A DNA stretch of 64,000 nt, taken from positions 24,978,637 through 25,042,636 of the forward strand of contig NC_086352.1 in the NCBI RefSeq assembly GCF_036324505.1, given 5' to 3'. The notes beneath the pieces were generated by a model. It saw only the letters and a program-made list of their open reading frames with translations. It did not search any database and was not told where the DNA came from. Below, piece after piece: positions 62,701-64,000 of the stretch (positions within the stretch are counted from its first letter, which is position 1; each line of letters opens with the position of its first letter). The translations under genes were made by a program, and so were the position numbers. The DNA is from Eleginops maclovinus. Lineage: Eukaryota; Chordata; Actinopteri; Perciformes; Eleginopidae.

Positions 62701-64000
62701 TGTTAATCCTCATAAGCAGAGGTCCTTCGCTTACTTGTCATAGAGATGTTTTGGTTGAAAGCTCAGAGAAAATTAGATATCCAAATGTATTACCAAAGAC
62801 AGACATTGTGCTAAACTTGATTTTTGGTCGCTTGAGAACACATGGTCTCATTCATTTTCAATAAACTCAACACGATAAACAGTACAACTCCTCTTTATGT
62901 TTTCTAAATGTAAATATATAGGAACCTCCTTTTTGGTCAGTTTTGCAGTTCATATAATGCCCACCGTCCCTTATTACTTTGAATCCATGTAAATAACAAG
63001 CAGACCATCTATCACGAAATACTATAAATCCATTAACAACAAGCAACACAACATTTAACGCTTTGTATCTTTTACTTGGCTGTTTTTGTTTTCTTCAGAT
63101 CACTATGAAACATCATCCTTAGCCTGGTTGTGTAACGTCACCATAGAAACCCATTTGAAAAAGCACCAATAGGATAATCCAATTGTGGATAGCCCTGAAC
63201 AACACGTTACAGTTACTGTGAGCGAATAAAAAGGTTTTAGCTTGGCAGTTTTGGACGTTTATTCCAGAACCACCATTAAACATTAAGGATTTAATAAAGA
63301 AGGCTTTGAAGCAGCTCTTCTTTTTGTGCCAAATGTATATTTGAGCCTTGTCAGTTAAACAGTAGAAGTGGCAGTAGGTGTTCTGAACCACAGATCAGGA
63401 TGTCAGTGGAAAATCATTTGATGCTTGAAAACACAAAGACATGCATGACACGTGATACGACAATAACAGACATTAGCAGCTCCGCTACTCACAGCGTGGC
63501 AGGCCAGTTAAGGTCCTGCTGGATGCCCTTGGGACTCCGACTGCAGCAAGCTGTACTGTAACTGTGTTTTAAATACTATTGACAGCATCAGGAGAACAAG
63601 ATGGACCAAGGTCCTTGAGGAGAGATGAAGCTCACACACACAAAGACACACTTAAGCATCCATTGTTTCATGTCTGCTACGGGGACTTGATCATCGGTTA
63701 TCCCTCTGGTGCTCTCTGTCTCCTGGATCAAGCATGTTTGCCTACATGCAGCCACTTTTATGAACACTCCTTTGATGAGATTACTCACACTGGGATGCCA
63801 CCTGTGTTGTTTTGTGCATGTGTTCTGAAATGATGCTCTTAAACTGCTGCGAATAAGGGAGGACAGATGTCTCTGTGTGTTTCCATGCAGATGAGGGTCT
63901 GACTGAGTAAATAAAAGACCGGATTTATGTGAAATGAAATGCCTGGTTGTTACTATATACTTATGGAATTCAAGGAAGTTACACAACATTGACTGGAGCA

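Larger units (their letters stand above)
50440..64000. other. Long noncoding region to the window edge
   Basis: No protein-coding exon could be supported in these 13.5 kb. Frames are short and without recognisable domains. The region contains the microsatellites and repeat fragment listed separately. It may be intergenic or part of a long intron or regulatory domain of a gene beyond the window. A strong donor after 52216 and an acceptor-like site near 60,003 on the plus strand are noted as weak hints only. Confidence 0.45.

Overview
The window reads as teleost fish nuclear DNA. It has intron-rich vertebrate genes with GT-AG exons, abundant di- and trinucleotide microsatellites, and fish-type mobile elements (a Tc1 element, piggyBac-like MITEs, a Ty3/gypsy LTR element). 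Three protein-coding genes are recognisable, all on the minus strand. No tRNA, rRNA or CRISPR array is visible.

Layout: (1) 1-4.6 kb is noncoding with repeats. (2) 5.87-20.4 kb is sin3a, the paired-amphipathic-helix scaffold of the SIN3-HDAC corepressor, with 20 coding exons, a noncoding first exon and a CCAAT/GC-box promoter near 20.35 kb. (3) 21.97-31.20 kb is a 14-exon gene for a secreted, probably GPI-anchored zona pellucida (ZP) domain protein that I cannot name. It has a cysteine-rich N-terminal region, a ZP module interrupted by a Ser/Thr/Asn minisatellite, a Thr-rich stalk and a hydrophobic C-terminus. (4) 34.42-43.79 kb is taldo1 (transaldolase), complete in 8 exons, with a Tc1 transposon in its intron 5. 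(5) 45.26-50.43 kb is a full-length Ty3/gypsy-type LTR retrotransposon bounded by a CTATG target duplication; its interior and 3' LTR are badly distorted by homopolymer expansion, most likely an assembly or consensus artefact. (6) 50.4-64 kb is noncoding, with microsatellites and repeat fragments.

The three genes do not form a pathway: a chromatin corepressor, a cell-surface ZP protein and a pentose-phosphate enzyme. Sequence quality matters when reading the window. The sin3a and ZP reading frames are each short by exactly one base in one exon (about 11,421-11,430 and about 27,699-27,706), and the Tc1 transposase is broken by one base near 36,226. Together with the distorted LTR element this points to residual indel errors, though true mutations cannot be excluded from sequence alone. 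The most interesting observations are the ZP protein's architecture (a furin-like site and minisatellite inside the ZP module), a 92-base templated insertion with 21-base flanking duplications in the last sin3a intron, and a taldo1 TATA box so close to the first ATG that it may favour the shorter protein isoform.
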